From Nitrososphaerota archaeon (GTDB taxonomy: Archaea > Thermoproteota > Nitrososphaeria > Nitrososphaerales > UBA213), in NCBI GenBank assembly GCA_002713325.1, contig PAWD01000027.1:1-46682 (forward strand): DNA of 46,682 nt, read 5' to 3'. Below the pieces are notes generated by a model. It searched no databases. It was not told where the DNA came from and was given only the letters and a program-made list of their open reading frames with translations. A program made the position numbers and the translations under genes. This document shows, in pieces, positions 1 through 8,349 of the stretch. The number at the start of each line of letters is the position of its first letter. Position 1 is the stretch's first letter.

Positions 1-5
1 AGCAA

Positions 6-68
6 ATGGAACAAACGGTACCGAAGATGGAACAAACGGTACCGAAGATGGAACAAACGGTACCGAAG
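6..68 (+). repeat. Three perfect 21-bp tandem repeats, each with a CGGTACCG palindrome
   Basis: The unit atggaacaaacggtaccgaag occurs three times without a mismatch (6-26, 27-47, 48-68). Each unit contains the 8-bp palindrome CGGTACCG and encodes MEQTVPK in phase. The array may extend left of the window. A spacing of 21 bp puts the palindromes on the same face of the helix. Confidence 0.95.
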
Positions 69-242
69 AGCTTTACAATAGGTCAGACGTGGGGAGCCTT
101 GAGGAAATCCTGGAAGGGATATAAGATAGCCAAGGTCCAAGATGATCGCGCAAAAATGATGGAGTATGCGACAAAGATTCGCAAACTTCAAGGTGAACTA
201 GGCGTTCAACAAGCATCATTCCCAGACCTCGCACTGAACTAA
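6..242 (+). CDS. Small hypothetical protein with N-terminal MEQTVPK repeats
   Basis: I do not recognise a named family. The 78-residue reading frame begins with three identical copies of the heptapeptide MEQTVPK. These come from three perfect 21-bp repeats, each beginning with ATG, so any of the three ATGs (6, 27, 48) could be the start. No stop precedes the first copy within the five bases available, so the gene or the repeat array may begin outside the window. The unique part (about residues 22-78) is basic and aromatic, then predicted helical with charged heptad-like spacing, and ends in a short hydrophobic tail. It could be a small DNA- or ribosome-associated protein, but nothing in it shows a function. 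It lies 114 bp upstream of elp3 on the same strand, with an AT-rich gap between them. Confidence 0.55.
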   Translation: MEQTVPKMEQTVPKMEQTVPKSFTIGQTWGALRKSWKGYKIAKVQDDRAKMMEYATKIRKLQGELGVQQASFPDLALN

Positions 243-356
243 GCTCTTTTCCTCTATTTTTCATTTGTTATTCATAATGATTATTCCATAGTTAATGTAT
301 TACGTAATGAAATTAGTAACTATAAGATTTAATATGTAAGTACTTGAATTAATATA

Positions 357-1943
357 GTGCAGACCCAAAAAGACATCCATTCAGTTGCATGTAATGAGAT
401 AGCTATATCAATTAGTAAGATTGATGAACCTGATCTTAGATCGGTGAAACATATTATCAAACAAGTGTCTACAAAATATGCGCTCTCTTCATTCCCAAAG
501 AATTCTGATATTCTGAATCATGTACAGATATCATCGTACGATAAAGTAAGAAAGTTGTTAATGGTAAAACCAACAAAAACAGCGTCTGGCGTAGCAATAG
601 TAGCAGTTATGCCTAAACCATATGCATGCCCACATGGAAAGTGTACATTCTGCCCCGGCGGTGTAGAAATTAATACGCCTAATAGCTATATTGGCACTGA
701 ACCCTTGACTCAAAACGCTATAGAATATTCATATGATCCATACAAACAGATACGCTCAAAGATTCAGCGTTTACAGAATAATGGTCATGATATAAGTAAG
801 ATTGAAATTGTTATCGTCGGAGGAACTTTTCTGTTCATGCCAATACAATATCAACATGATTTCATTAAATCATGCTATGATGCGCTTAACGGTTTTAAAT
901 CTTCTAATCTAGAGGAAGCGAAAACTTACAATGAAAAAGCAGAGGTAAGGAATGTTGGTCTTACCATTGAAACAAAACCAGATTACTGTAAGCATGAACA
1001 CATTAATTCAATGCTTGATTATGGTGCTACGAGAGTGGAGATAGGCGTTCAAGCATTGCGAAATGAGGTTTATCAAATAACCAATAGGGGACACACACTC
1101 AACGATGTGATTGAGTCATTTCAGATCGCAAGAGATGCTGGCTACAAAATAGTGGCACATATGATGCCAGGACTTCCGAAATCTAGTCCGAAGCAGGACG
1201 TTGAAGATTTTAAAAGACTGTTTTCAGATCCAATGTTCAAACCCGACATGTTAAAGATCTATCACACATTAGTGGTTAAAAACACTGGATTGTTTAGTAT
1301 GTATAAACGAGGTGAATATAATGCATATACAGATGAGGATCTGATCAATGTAATAGTTGAAATGAAGAAGATGATCCCGAAGTGGGTTAGGGTAATGCGT
1401 ATACAGAGGGAAATAGCTGCTAAAGATATTATTGCTGGACCTAATAAAGGTAATTTACGACAGATTGTTCTTAACAGGTTGAAATCACAAGGCCTAAAGT
1501 GTAACTGTATAAGATGTAGGGAAGTGGGATTGAAAAGAAAAAACAGTGATTATTATGATATAAAATTATTGATTGATGAATACAAAGCGTCTGATGGTGA
1601 TGAATTATTCCTTTCATATGAAGATCCTAGTAAAGATCTATTGTTTGGATTTCTTCGTATGCGTTATCCAAGCAGTAAGGCACATCGTCTAGAAATCAAA
1701 GAATGCTGTATAGTAAGGGAATTACATGTTTATGGGCAAGCATTGCGTCTTCATATTAGAGACAACTCTAGCTGGCAACATAGAGGTTATGGATCTGTAC
1801 TGATGCAAGAGGCAGAACGAATTGCTTTAGAAAAATTTGGTGTGAAAAAGATGCTTGTAATAAGCGCTGTTGGAACGAGAGAGTATTATAGGAAGCTTGG
1901 TTATAGAAAAGAAGGTGTGTACATGTCAAAACAATTACATTGA
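357..1943 (+). CDS. elp3: Elp3-type tRNA uridine-34 carboxymethyl/acetyl transferase (radical SAM + GNAT)
   Basis: Archaeal Elp3 modifies the wobble uridine of tRNAs, using S-adenosylmethionine radical chemistry and acetyl-CoA. The 528-residue length fits single-subunit archaeal Elp3. Residues about 80-110 hold the Fe-S motif CPHGKCTFCPGG (CX4CX2C). It is followed by TIM-barrel motifs (VGGTF near 155, ETKPD near 205) and by a second cysteine cluster around 385-395 (KCNCIRCRE). The C-terminal ~120 residues form a GNAT acetyltransferase with the acetyl-CoA loop around RGYGSVL. The start is a GTG at 357, and no in-frame ATG precedes the conserved region. The gene stands alone. A T-rich tandem repeat lies just after the stop. 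Confidence 0.95.
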   Translation: MQTQKDIHSVACNEIAISISKIDEPDLRSVKHIIKQVSTKYALSSFPKNSDILNHVQISSYDKVRKLLMVKPTKTASGVAIVAVMPKPYACPHGKCTFCPGGVEINTPNSYIGTEPLTQNAIEYSYDPYKQIRSKIQRLQNNGHDISKIEIVIVGGTFLFMPIQYQHDFIKSCYDALNGFKSSNLEEAKTYNEKAEVRNVGLTIETKPDYCKHEHINSMLDYGATRVEIGVQALRNEVYQITNRGHTLNDVIESFQIARDAGYKIVAHMMPGLPKSSPKQDVEDFKRLFSDPMFKPDMLKIYHTLVVKNTGLFSMYKRGEYNAYTDEDLINVIVEMKKMIPKWVRVMRIQREIAAKDIIAGPNKGNLRQIVLNRLKSQGLKCNCIRCREVGLKRKNSDYYDIKLLIDEYKASDGDELFLSYEDPSKDLLFGFLRMRYPSSKAHRLEIKECCIVRELHVYGQALRLHIRDNSSWQHRGYGSVLMQEAERIALEKFGVKKMLVISAVGTREYYRKLGYRKEGVYMSKQLH

Positions 1944-1960
1944 TTTCATTTAACATGTGT

Positions 1961-2061
1961 TTCTTTCTCTAAGATTTTCTTATTCATACTTGAAACTTTT
2001 TCTGTATTCTTTCTCTAAGATTTTCTTATTCATACTTGAAACTTTTTCTGTATTCTTTCTC
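1961..2061 (+). repeat. 46-bp tandem repeat, 2.2 copies, T-rich
   Basis: The unit beginning ttctttctctaagatttt recurs at 1961, 2007 and, for the first 9 bases, 2053, giving a 46-bp period. It lies 18 bp after the elp3 stop and is rich in T runs on the coding strand. It may act as, or have grown from, a transcription terminator. Confidence 0.9.
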
Positions 2062-2399
2062 ATTAATATATGGATAATTACATTCGTGTACTGATATATG
2101 TTAGATACGGAACTCATTTTCTATATTTTACAAGATTTATTCTACATTACAAGTATTAAGATCCCGCTCTCAATTTGAAGGAATAAAACATCACTATTAA
2201 TTGTAATAGTTCATTACTATCGTTATTTTTCTATTCATAATAGTTATTCTGAAGCAAGATTATCTGTGTTAGTCATATTAGATTCATTATTTTCTAATAA
2301 ATATATCATTTAACATCTTTTCCAGAGCTAAACATTACAGTTTTCTAACACAAAAAAATACATTTACTTTCATATACATAATAAATAACTTAAATTACG
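2062..2399. other. AT-rich intergenic region upstream of lysS
   Basis: I see no coding potential, RNA gene or clear repeat in these 338 bases. The last ~50 bases are AT-rich (catatacataataaataac), which suits the promoter of the lysyl-tRNA synthetase gene that starts at 2400. Confidence 0.5.
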
Positions 2400-4001
2400 A
2401 TGAGTGTTAGAGTTTACAAAATGCAGATTATAGGTAAGGGTACGTGGTTAGACAGCGTCGCTGGTAAATTAATTGAGAGAGAAAAGAAGATCGGTAGAGA
2501 CTTGAGATTAATAAAAGTTGAAAGTGGTTTGGGTGCATCAGGTATGCCTCATATTGGAAGTTTGGGTGATGCCGTAAGAGCCTATGGAATAAAGATGGCA
2601 TTAGAAAATATGGGATACAAGTCTGAACTAATAGCATATTCAGATGACATGGATGGTTTAAGGAAAATTCCTGAAGGTCTACCAGAATGGCTCAAGGAAC
2701 ATCTTGCCAAACCAGTTTCAATGATACCAGATCCGTTTGATTGCCATAATTCCTATGGAGCACATATGAGTAGTATGCTTATTGATGCCTTGAACAGGTT
2801 AGGTATTAAACACAAATTTCAAAGTGGAATTGAAGCCTATAAACAGGGTTTGTTGGTCAAACAGATCGACATTATACTAAGCAATGCAAAATACATTGGA
2901 GAAAAGATCGAGGAATTGGTAGGACAAGAAAAGTTCAAGAATTCATTACCGTATTTCCCTGTGTGTAGCAACTGTAAGAGAATTTACGTTGCGGAAGCAT
3001 ATGAATATCTGGAAGAAGAGAAGAAAGTTTTGTATAAATGTAAGGGTACGAAGATGGGTGATAATTTTGTTGATGGTTGTGGAAATGAAGGGTGTGCTGA
3101 TATCAGAACCAATGATGGTAAGCTGGGATGGAAAGTAGAATTTGCTGCGAGATGGAATGCTTTTAGCGTTAGATTCGAGGCATATGGAAAGGATATCATG
3201 GATTCTGTAAAGGTAAATGACTGGATTGCCGATGAAGTATTGAAGTATCCACATCCATTGCATGTTAAGTATGAAATGTTTCTAGATAAATCTGGGAAGA
3301 AGATATCCAAATCTATTGGAAACGTACTTACACCACAGATGTGGTTTAGATATGGAAGTCATCATTCTATAATGCTACTGTTGTTTAAACGTATAAAGGG
3401 AACTAGAAATGTTGATTTGAGTGATATACCAAAACTGATGGATGAATATAACTATCTTGAAGATGTTTACTTTGGCCGTGTCAAGATTGATAATGAATTG
3501 AAGAAGATAAAACTTCGTGGTATTTATGAATATATAAATCATCAAGATCCACCCTCCATGCCATTCCAACATATTCCATACATGTTGCTCGTACAGCTAG
3601 TATCTATTATGCATGGGGATAATAGAATAGATTATACAATAAATAAACTAAAGAACTATGGAACTATAAAGGAGAAAAGTAATGATCTTATTGATAAGAT
3701 AAAACTTGCGGGTAATTGGGTAGATGATTTTGGATTTTTTGAAAAAATACAGGTTACGGTCGATGAGAAACAGAAACAAGCATTATCTGATTTAATTAAG
3801 GTTATGAAGAATGAGAATGACCCAATAAACCTACAGACGAAAATATTCGAAGTAGCAAGGAGTAATAATATAGAACCAAAGGATTTCTTCAAACTGCTTT
3901 ATGCTATACTATTAGATGCAGAACGTGGTCCACGCTTGGGACCATACATAATTGATATTGGTATAGATAAGGTTATAATCACACTGAAACAATACGTCTA
4001 G
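2400..4001 (+). CDS. lysS: Class I lysyl-tRNA synthetase
   Basis: This enzyme charges tRNA-Lys with lysine in the cytoplasm. It is the archaeal class I form, unrelated to the class II enzyme of most bacteria. The 533 residues match the usual length of ~520-540. The Rossmann fold carries the HIGH-type signature as MPHIGS near residue 50, and the KMSKS-type signature as KKISKSIGN near residue 300. A zinc-binding insertion with CSNCKR and downstream cysteines lies around 190-235. The helical C-terminal part is the anticodon-binding cage. The ATG at 2400 comes right after the AT-rich promoter-like stretch. A tRNA-Arg gene lies 326 bp downstream. Confidence 0.96.
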   Translation: MSVRVYKMQIIGKGTWLDSVAGKLIEREKKIGRDLRLIKVESGLGASGMPHIGSLGDAVRAYGIKMALENMGYKSELIAYSDDMDGLRKIPEGLPEWLKEHLAKPVSMIPDPFDCHNSYGAHMSSMLIDALNRLGIKHKFQSGIEAYKQGLLVKQIDIILSNAKYIGEKIEELVGQEKFKNSLPYFPVCSNCKRIYVAEAYEYLEEEKKVLYKCKGTKMGDNFVDGCGNEGCADIRTNDGKLGWKVEFAARWNAFSVRFEAYGKDIMDSVKVNDWIADEVLKYPHPLHVKYEMFLDKSGKKISKSIGNVLTPQMWFRYGSHHSIMLLLFKRIKGTRNVDLSDIPKLMDEYNYLEDVYFGRVKIDNELKKIKLRGIYEYINHQDPPSMPFQHIPYMLLVQLVSIMHGDNRIDYTINKLKNYGTIKEKSNDLIDKIKLAGNWVDDFGFFEKIQVTVDEKQKQALSDLIKVMKNENDPINLQTKIFEVARSNNIEPKDFFKLLYAILLDAERGPRLGPYIIDIGIDKVIITLKQYV

Positions 4002-4040
4002 ATTAATCCATAATCGAATAGATCTATTGCGACTAGTAAT

Positions 4041-4244
4041 ATGAACAATGAATTGAGATTGTTTACCGTGGAAGATATTCTTGGAGCGACAAGGATGATA
4101 TAGAATAAGGAAATATCAGAAGAAAAAAATAAGAAATCATTGGATTATTTAGAAACAAATAATGTAGTAAGTAACATTGGAATATATTTATCCAAGAAAT
4201 TAATAGACATAAATACACGAATCGTACATTTATCTATTATTTAG
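4041..4244 (+). pseudogene. Possible decayed small gene with an internal TAG
   Basis: An ATG at 4041 opens MNNELRLFTVEDILGATRMI, then an in-frame TAG. The same frame continues for 46 more codons of ordinary, charged sequence (NKEISEEKNKKSLDYLE and on) before the next TAG. Either this is a 20-residue peptide or a 67-residue gene broken by one nonsense mutation. I do not recognise the family. The frame is the only one open across the lysS-to-tRNA gap. Low confidence. Confidence 0.25.
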
Positions 4245-4327
4245 GAGATCCAGTTAACCCTGTTGATGAGTAGTTTACAAGCATTATAGTTTGGAAGATT
4301 AAAATGTTCAATCATTATTGATAATAT

Positions 4328-4417
4328 GGGCCCGTGGCCTAGTCATCGTAAGAATAGAGAGGATATGGTGGGAGCTTGCGGAGCTTCAGACCGAGGGATC
4401 GAAGCCCTCCGGGCCCG
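4328..4417 (+). tRNA. tRNA-Arg (anticodon GCG) with a 15-nt D-loop insertion
   Basis: Acceptor strands GGGCCCG and CGGGCCC pair over 7 bp, with discriminator G73 and no encoded CCA. The anticodon stem GGAGC/GCTTC encloses the 7-nt loop TTGCGGA, so the anticodon is GCG (4378-4380), which reads CGC/CGU arginine codons. The variable loop is AGACC. The T arm is GAGGG-ATCGAAG-CCCTC. The D arm is normal (A14, G15, G18G19, A20) only if 15 nt are removed from its loop (4345-4359), giving a mature body of 75 nt. A short run of T follows the gene. Confidence 0.88.
4345..4359 (+). other. Probable tRNA intron in the D-loop (non-canonical position)
   Basis: The precursor folds as a relaxed bulge-helix-bulge. 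CUAG (4339-4342) faces AUAG (4354-4357) with three pairs and one G-A mismatch. The 3-nt bulges are UCA (4343-4345) and AGA (4358-4360). The inner stem is only UC/GA, closed by the tetraloop GUAA. Cutting after the second base of each bulge removes exactly 4345-4359 and leaves a canonical D arm. The weak helix makes this less certain than the EF-2 case; an oversized D-loop is the alternative. Confidence 0.6.
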
Positions 4418-4530
4418 CTATTTAAAAACACATGAGATAGGTGATAATTAATTAGATTGTATTTTTGTTTATTTTCTAAATCTAAAAATATAACGTATTT
4501 CTTATTATTACACATGTTTCTTCTATCTTT

Positions 4531-5568
4531 ATGCTTCTACTAGTAGGATTGGGAATATATGGATATGCTGGCCTTAGTGTAAAAGCACTTGATTCGCTAC
4601 TTAGTATTACGAATATCTATGTTGAAAAATATACTAGTCCAATGCTAGAATCGGAAATAGATAATCTTAAACAAATCCTTAACAAAGAGGTAAAGGTTGT
4701 ACCAAGATGGTTTGTTGAAGATGGAAGAGAGATACTACAACTTGCAAAAAGTAACGATATTGCTCTACTAGTATATGGTGATCCATTGATAGCAACAACT
4801 CATATTGATTTGAGAGTAAGAGCAGAAAATAACGGTATAAAGACTAGAGTGTTACATGCTACATCATCTATAACTTCTATTATAGGAGAATGTGGTTTAC
4901 ACATGTATAAAATAGGAAAGATTATTACATTAACATCAGAAATACAGTCAATTTCAAGTATTTACTATACAGTCTATGGTAATATTTTATCCGGAAATCA
5001 TACATTAGTTTTACTGGAATACAACCAAGAGAAAAACCTATTCCTTAATCCAAATAATGCTTTTGAAATGTTATTAAAATCGGAAATTGATCAAAAGTAT
5101 AATGTTTTTTCAACTGAAACATTTGCAATAGTAGCATCAAGAGTGGGTTCTGAGAATCAAAGCATAGTATCTGGGAAGATTAAATCTCTAATAGAAACTG
5201 AGTTTGGTGAACCTCCACATTCACTTATAATAACTGGTAATCTACATTTTACAGAAATTGATGCGTTACGTGTATTGATAAAGACTATTGACGAACCAAC
5301 TGATAACTCTAAAAATATAATGAAGATAGCGGAACAGATGATCATGAAATATGTACCAAAAGCCAGAAAAGCACTAGAACATGCAAAGAATTTGGTTAAT
5401 GACGATACCAGTTTCAATGATATTTTTGAGAATGCTGAATATTACATAAGCGATGCAGAGAAGTTCTTACAACAAGACAAGCCAGAACTTGCTGTTTTAA
5501 GTATAGGCTATGCTGAAGGTCTAATCGATACAATACGGTTCCTCAAGGGTGTTAACATGTGGGAATAA
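4531..5568 (+). CDS. dphB: Diphthine synthase DphB
   Basis: DphB methylates the modified histidine of archaeal EF-2 with S-adenosylmethionine, the second step of diphthamide formation. The N-terminal ~250 residues show the tetrapyrrole-methylase fold expected of this family: LLVGLGIYGYAGLS at residues 2-15, VYGDPLIATTH near 87-97, and a hydrophobic segment HATSSITSIIGECGL near 110-125. At 345 residues it is longer than the usual ~260. The extra ~90 residues (about 255-345) are predicted helical (MIMKYVPKARKALEHAK) and look like a separate helical-bundle domain of unknown role. The substrate EF-2 is encoded in the same window. The gene follows the tRNA on the same strand. Confidence 0.9.
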   Translation: MLLLVGLGIYGYAGLSVKALDSLLSITNIYVEKYTSPMLESEIDNLKQILNKEVKVVPRWFVEDGREILQLAKSNDIALLVYGDPLIATTHIDLRVRAENNGIKTRVLHATSSITSIIGECGLHMYKIGKIITLTSEIQSISSIYYTVYGNILSGNHTLVLLEYNQEKNLFLNPNNAFEMLLKSEIDQKYNVFSTETFAIVASRVGSENQSIVSGKIKSLIETEFGEPPHSLIITGNLHFTEIDALRVLIKTIDEPTDNSKNIMKIAEQMIMKYVPKARKALEHAKNLVNDDTSFNDIFENAEYYISDAEKFLQQDKPELAVLSIGYAEGLIDTIRFLKGVNMWE

Positions 5569-6008
5569 ATAATGACACTATACATCTTAACATGTATTTT
5601 GACGATCAATTTGTATTAGAAATTTTGTCGATCAGAGTTTTCTACTAAACTTATGAACGTATTTGTTGTAGATATATTCAATGTCTTCTTTTCTGTTACT
5701 CTATAGTTAATATTTACTAGTATTGCTTTGAGAATAATTTCTATGAAGAATCTATACAGCATAATTTAATTCACCACTACCTGTTATGTAGTTCTTGTTT
5801 GTTTTTTCCTAATTCCATGAATATATGCAGTTTTCAATAATAATGCAATTTCATTTTATAAAATATATATAAAAAACAAATATAACAAAAATCTTCTCTA
5901 CATTAATCTAATGATAACGATTGAAGAATTTAAAGCAAATTTCTAGTTTAGTTAAAGAAAAATTTTATTTCACACTAAAAAGTGATGTAGAAGAGAATAA
6001 TTCTGTTT
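5569..6008. other. Intergenic, AT-rich, no gene seen
   Basis: This 440-bp gap lies between dphB (+) and the convergent iscA gene (-). I see short frames only, with no recognisable product and no RNA gene. The right half has poly-T/A runs that could terminate both converging transcripts. Confidence 0.5.
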
Positions 6009-6353
6009 TTACTCCGTGTTGAACGAATTTCCGCAAGCACAGCTCTTAGTTACATTTGGGTTATTTATCTTGAAACCCGCACCCATTAAACTCTCTATAT
6101 AATCGATCTCTGTACCACGAAGATGTCTTACGCTGTAACTGTCTACGAGAAATTTTATGCCCTGTGATTCTATAACTTCATCGTCCTCGTCTGGCTTCTC
6201 TTCAAAACCCATTCCATAAGATAGTCCTGAACATCCTCCTCCAGACACATATACTCGGAGTAGTAAGTCGTTTCTACCCTCCTGCAGCATAAACTCCTTC
6301 ATCTTCTCCACTGCTTTTGGAGTTACTGTTATTGCAGTTTGTACTGTTTCCAT
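6009..6353 (-). CDS. A-type Fe-S cluster carrier (IscA/ErpA/HesB family)
   Basis: A-type carriers hold an Fe-S cluster and pass it to apo-proteins such as the radical-SAM enzymes encoded nearby (Elp3, MqnC, MqnE). The 114-residue protein is a single HesB domain. It has all three expected cysteines: one in SGGGCSGLSYGMGF near residue 41, and two in the C-terminal SCACGNSF (the common CGCGxSF motif with Ala instead of Gly). The start ATG at 6353 has an AT-rich promoter-like stretch about 25 bp upstream. The gene is monocistronic. Confidence 0.93.
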   Translation of the reverse strand: METVQTAITVTPKAVEKMKEFMLQEGRNDLLLRVYVSGGGCSGLSYGMGFEEKPDEDDEVIESQGIKFLVDSYSVRHLRGTEIDYIESLMGAGFKINNPNVTKSCACGNSFNTE

Positions 6354-6688
6354 ACTGAATTGACTTCACTTATATAATATAATAACTTTTTGTTTTGTAT
6401 TGGTGATAATTCATTGAAAGAAAGTCTTAATTCGATCAAATCAATTCTCTAGGAATGAATTCTGTCTATTCCTAGCACAAAAGAAAATAACTCATCGGAA
6501 AAAAGAATTGTGTGATCTTCTGATATAACAATAATCCTCAATTATTGGTCACTATACAAAGTTTTCATAACGTATTATGGTGAAATCAAGTATAATTCTA
6601 TTTTGATTATATTCACCATGTAATTATACGTAATACGAATAGGAGCTTATAGCATTATTAAAAGAAACTCTAATCTAATAGGTATTTT
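6354..6688. other. Intergenic between divergent genes, no gene seen
   Basis: About 335 bp lie between the iscA start (-) and the small zinc-ribbon gene (+). Apart from AT-rich promoter-like ends I see no coding frame or RNA structure that I can support. Confidence 0.45.
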
Positions 6689-6835
6689 ATGAATAGCATA
6701 TCTATGGATTCTATGAGATGTCCTTGTTGTGGAGATGTAATGGAACCGAAAGAAGAGCTAGAAATCTCAATAATGTATAGATGTAAAGGATGTAAATTAA
6801 GCGATACTAGGTTAAAAGAGAAAAAACAAACTTAA
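6689..6835 (+). CDS. 48-residue zinc-ribbon protein
   Basis: Too short for the ORF track. The frame reads MNSISMDSMRCPCCGDVMEP and carries two CxxC knuckles, CPCC near residue 11 and CKGC near residue 34. They are separated by about 20 residues, which is a compact zinc ribbon. An internal ATG (MDSMRCPCC) is an alternative start. The gene ends 31 bp before ubiD on the same strand, so the two may be co-transcribed. The function is unknown; such ribbons commonly act as transcription or RNA-binding accessory proteins. Confidence 0.65.
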   Translation: MNSISMDSMRCPCCGDVMEPKEELEISIMYRCKGCKLSDTRLKEKKQT

Positions 6836-6866
6836 GCTTTATCTAACCAGTGGGAAAAGATATACC

Positions 6867-8318
6867 ATGTCATTTGAAAGTCTGCAGGAATACGTTAAAG
6901 CTCTAGAAGATTCTAACCAACTCAAACACATAAAAAGCGAGGTGAGTGTTGATCTTGAACTTGCAGAGATTTTACGCAGGTTAACGTATAACAATGGACC
7001 GGCAGTTATATTCGAAAATGTTAAGGGTTACAACATGCCAGTACTTGGAAATGCTTTCGGAACAATGAAACGGCTAGAGCTTGCACTAGGGACTGATAAC
7101 TTTGAGCAGATAGGCGAGAGGATTGTAGGTTTATCTAAAATGGAGTTACCTACTGGTATATTAGATAAATTAAAGATGCTCCCAAAATTATCGGAGATCG
7201 CAGATAATGCTCCCAAAGTTGTCAGTAAAGGTCCTATATCGGAAGTCTACGAAGATGCAAGTAAAGCTTCACTAAACAATCTACCTGCACTAAAATGTTG
7301 GTCCAAAGATGCCGGGAGATTCATAACGTTTGGATTAATAGTAACTAAACATCCGGAAACTGGAAATAGGAATCTAGGTGTGTATAGAATGCAGATATTG
7401 GATGATAAGAGAGCAATAATGCATTGGCAGATACACAAGCGTGGTGCACAACATTACCAGATGATAAAGGAACAAAAGAGGAAGATCGAAGTGGCAGTTG
7501 TAATAGGTGCAGATCCTATAACTGTATTTTCTGCTGTTGCACCTGTGCCAGAAGGTTTTGACAAATATCTATTTGCTGGTATAATAAAGAAGAAGGGTTT
7601 GAAATTGGTACACTGTAATAGTGTTGATCTAGAGGTTCCTGCAAATGCAGAGATCGTTCTAGAAGGTTATGTTGACCCTAACGATATACGTATGGAAGGA
7701 CCATTTGGAGATCATACTGGTTACTATACTCCACAGGAACCGTATCCTACTTTCAACCTAACTGGTATAATGCGAAAAGAAAACCCGATTTATCTTACTA
7801 CAGTAGTAGGTAAACCTATACTTGAAGATGCGTATATTGGTAAAGTAATAGAACGTTCATTCTTACCATTGATACGCATGTTCCAACCTGAAGTTGTTGA
7901 CTTTGGAATGCCGCCGGCTGGTTGGTACCAAGGTCTTGCAATCATATCTATAAAGAAGCGATATCCTGGACAGGCGAAGAAGGTAATGATGGGTCTCTGG
8001 GGTTTGGGACAACTCTCACTTACGAAGATGTTCATAACAGTAGACCATGATGTTAATGTTCATAACATCGATGATGTGATATGGGCTGTTACTACTAGAA
8101 CTGATCCAAAAAGAGATATAATGATAATTGAAAATACGCCTACAGACACACTTGATCCAGCATCACCTTTTTTGAACCTAGGATCAAAACTTGGTATAGA
8201 TGCAACTACAAAATCAAAGGAAGAAGGATATGAAAGGGAAGTACAAGAACTTGCCATTGTTGATGAGGAAACCAAGAATATTGTCGATCAACGATGGCGT
8301 GAATATGGTATAGACTAA
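6867..8318 (+). CDS. ubiD: UbiD-family prenylated-FMN decarboxylase (possible MqnL)
   Basis: UbiD enzymes remove carboxylate groups from aromatic or unsaturated acids using prenylated FMN made by UbiX. The 483 residues match the family (~480-500). The hallmark DPNDIRMEGPFGDHTGYYT lies near residues 270-290 and includes the conserved acidic and arginine residues of the active site. The N-terminal half gives the flavin-binding split barrel. Because menaquinone genes lie 9 kb away, a role as the late decarboxylase of the futalosine route (MqnL) is plausible, but UbiD paralogues also act in other pathways. The start ATG at 6867 follows the small zinc-ribbon gene. Confidence 0.92.
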   Translation: MSFESLQEYVKALEDSNQLKHIKSEVSVDLELAEILRRLTYNNGPAVIFENVKGYNMPVLGNAFGTMKRLELALGTDNFEQIGERIVGLSKMELPTGILDKLKMLPKLSEIADNAPKVVSKGPISEVYEDASKASLNNLPALKCWSKDAGRFITFGLIVTKHPETGNRNLGVYRMQILDDKRAIMHWQIHKRGAQHYQMIKEQKRKIEVAVVIGADPITVFSAVAPVPEGFDKYLFAGIIKKKGLKLVHCNSVDLEVPANAEIVLEGYVDPNDIRMEGPFGDHTGYYTPQEPYPTFNLTGIMRKENPIYLTTVVGKPILEDAYIGKVIERSFLPLIRMFQPEVVDFGMPPAGWYQGLAIISIKKRYPGQAKKVMMGLWGLGQLSLTKMFITVDHDVNVHNIDDVIWAVTTRTDPKRDIMIIENTPTDTLDPASPFLNLGSKLGIDATTKSKEEGYEREVQELAIVDEETKNIVDQRWREYGID

Positions 8319-8349
8319 ACTAAAATACTCTATTAATAATGCTAGATTC

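Noticed and set aside
6-68. 21-bp array as a CRISPR or an origin iteron set
   Set aside because: There are no spacers, the units are coding and directly adjacent, and no replication initiator gene is nearby.
2946-3310. Minus-strand ORFs of 105 and 108 aa inside lysS
   Set aside because: They lie opposite the zinc and catalytic parts of a clear synthetase gene and show no family features: shadows.
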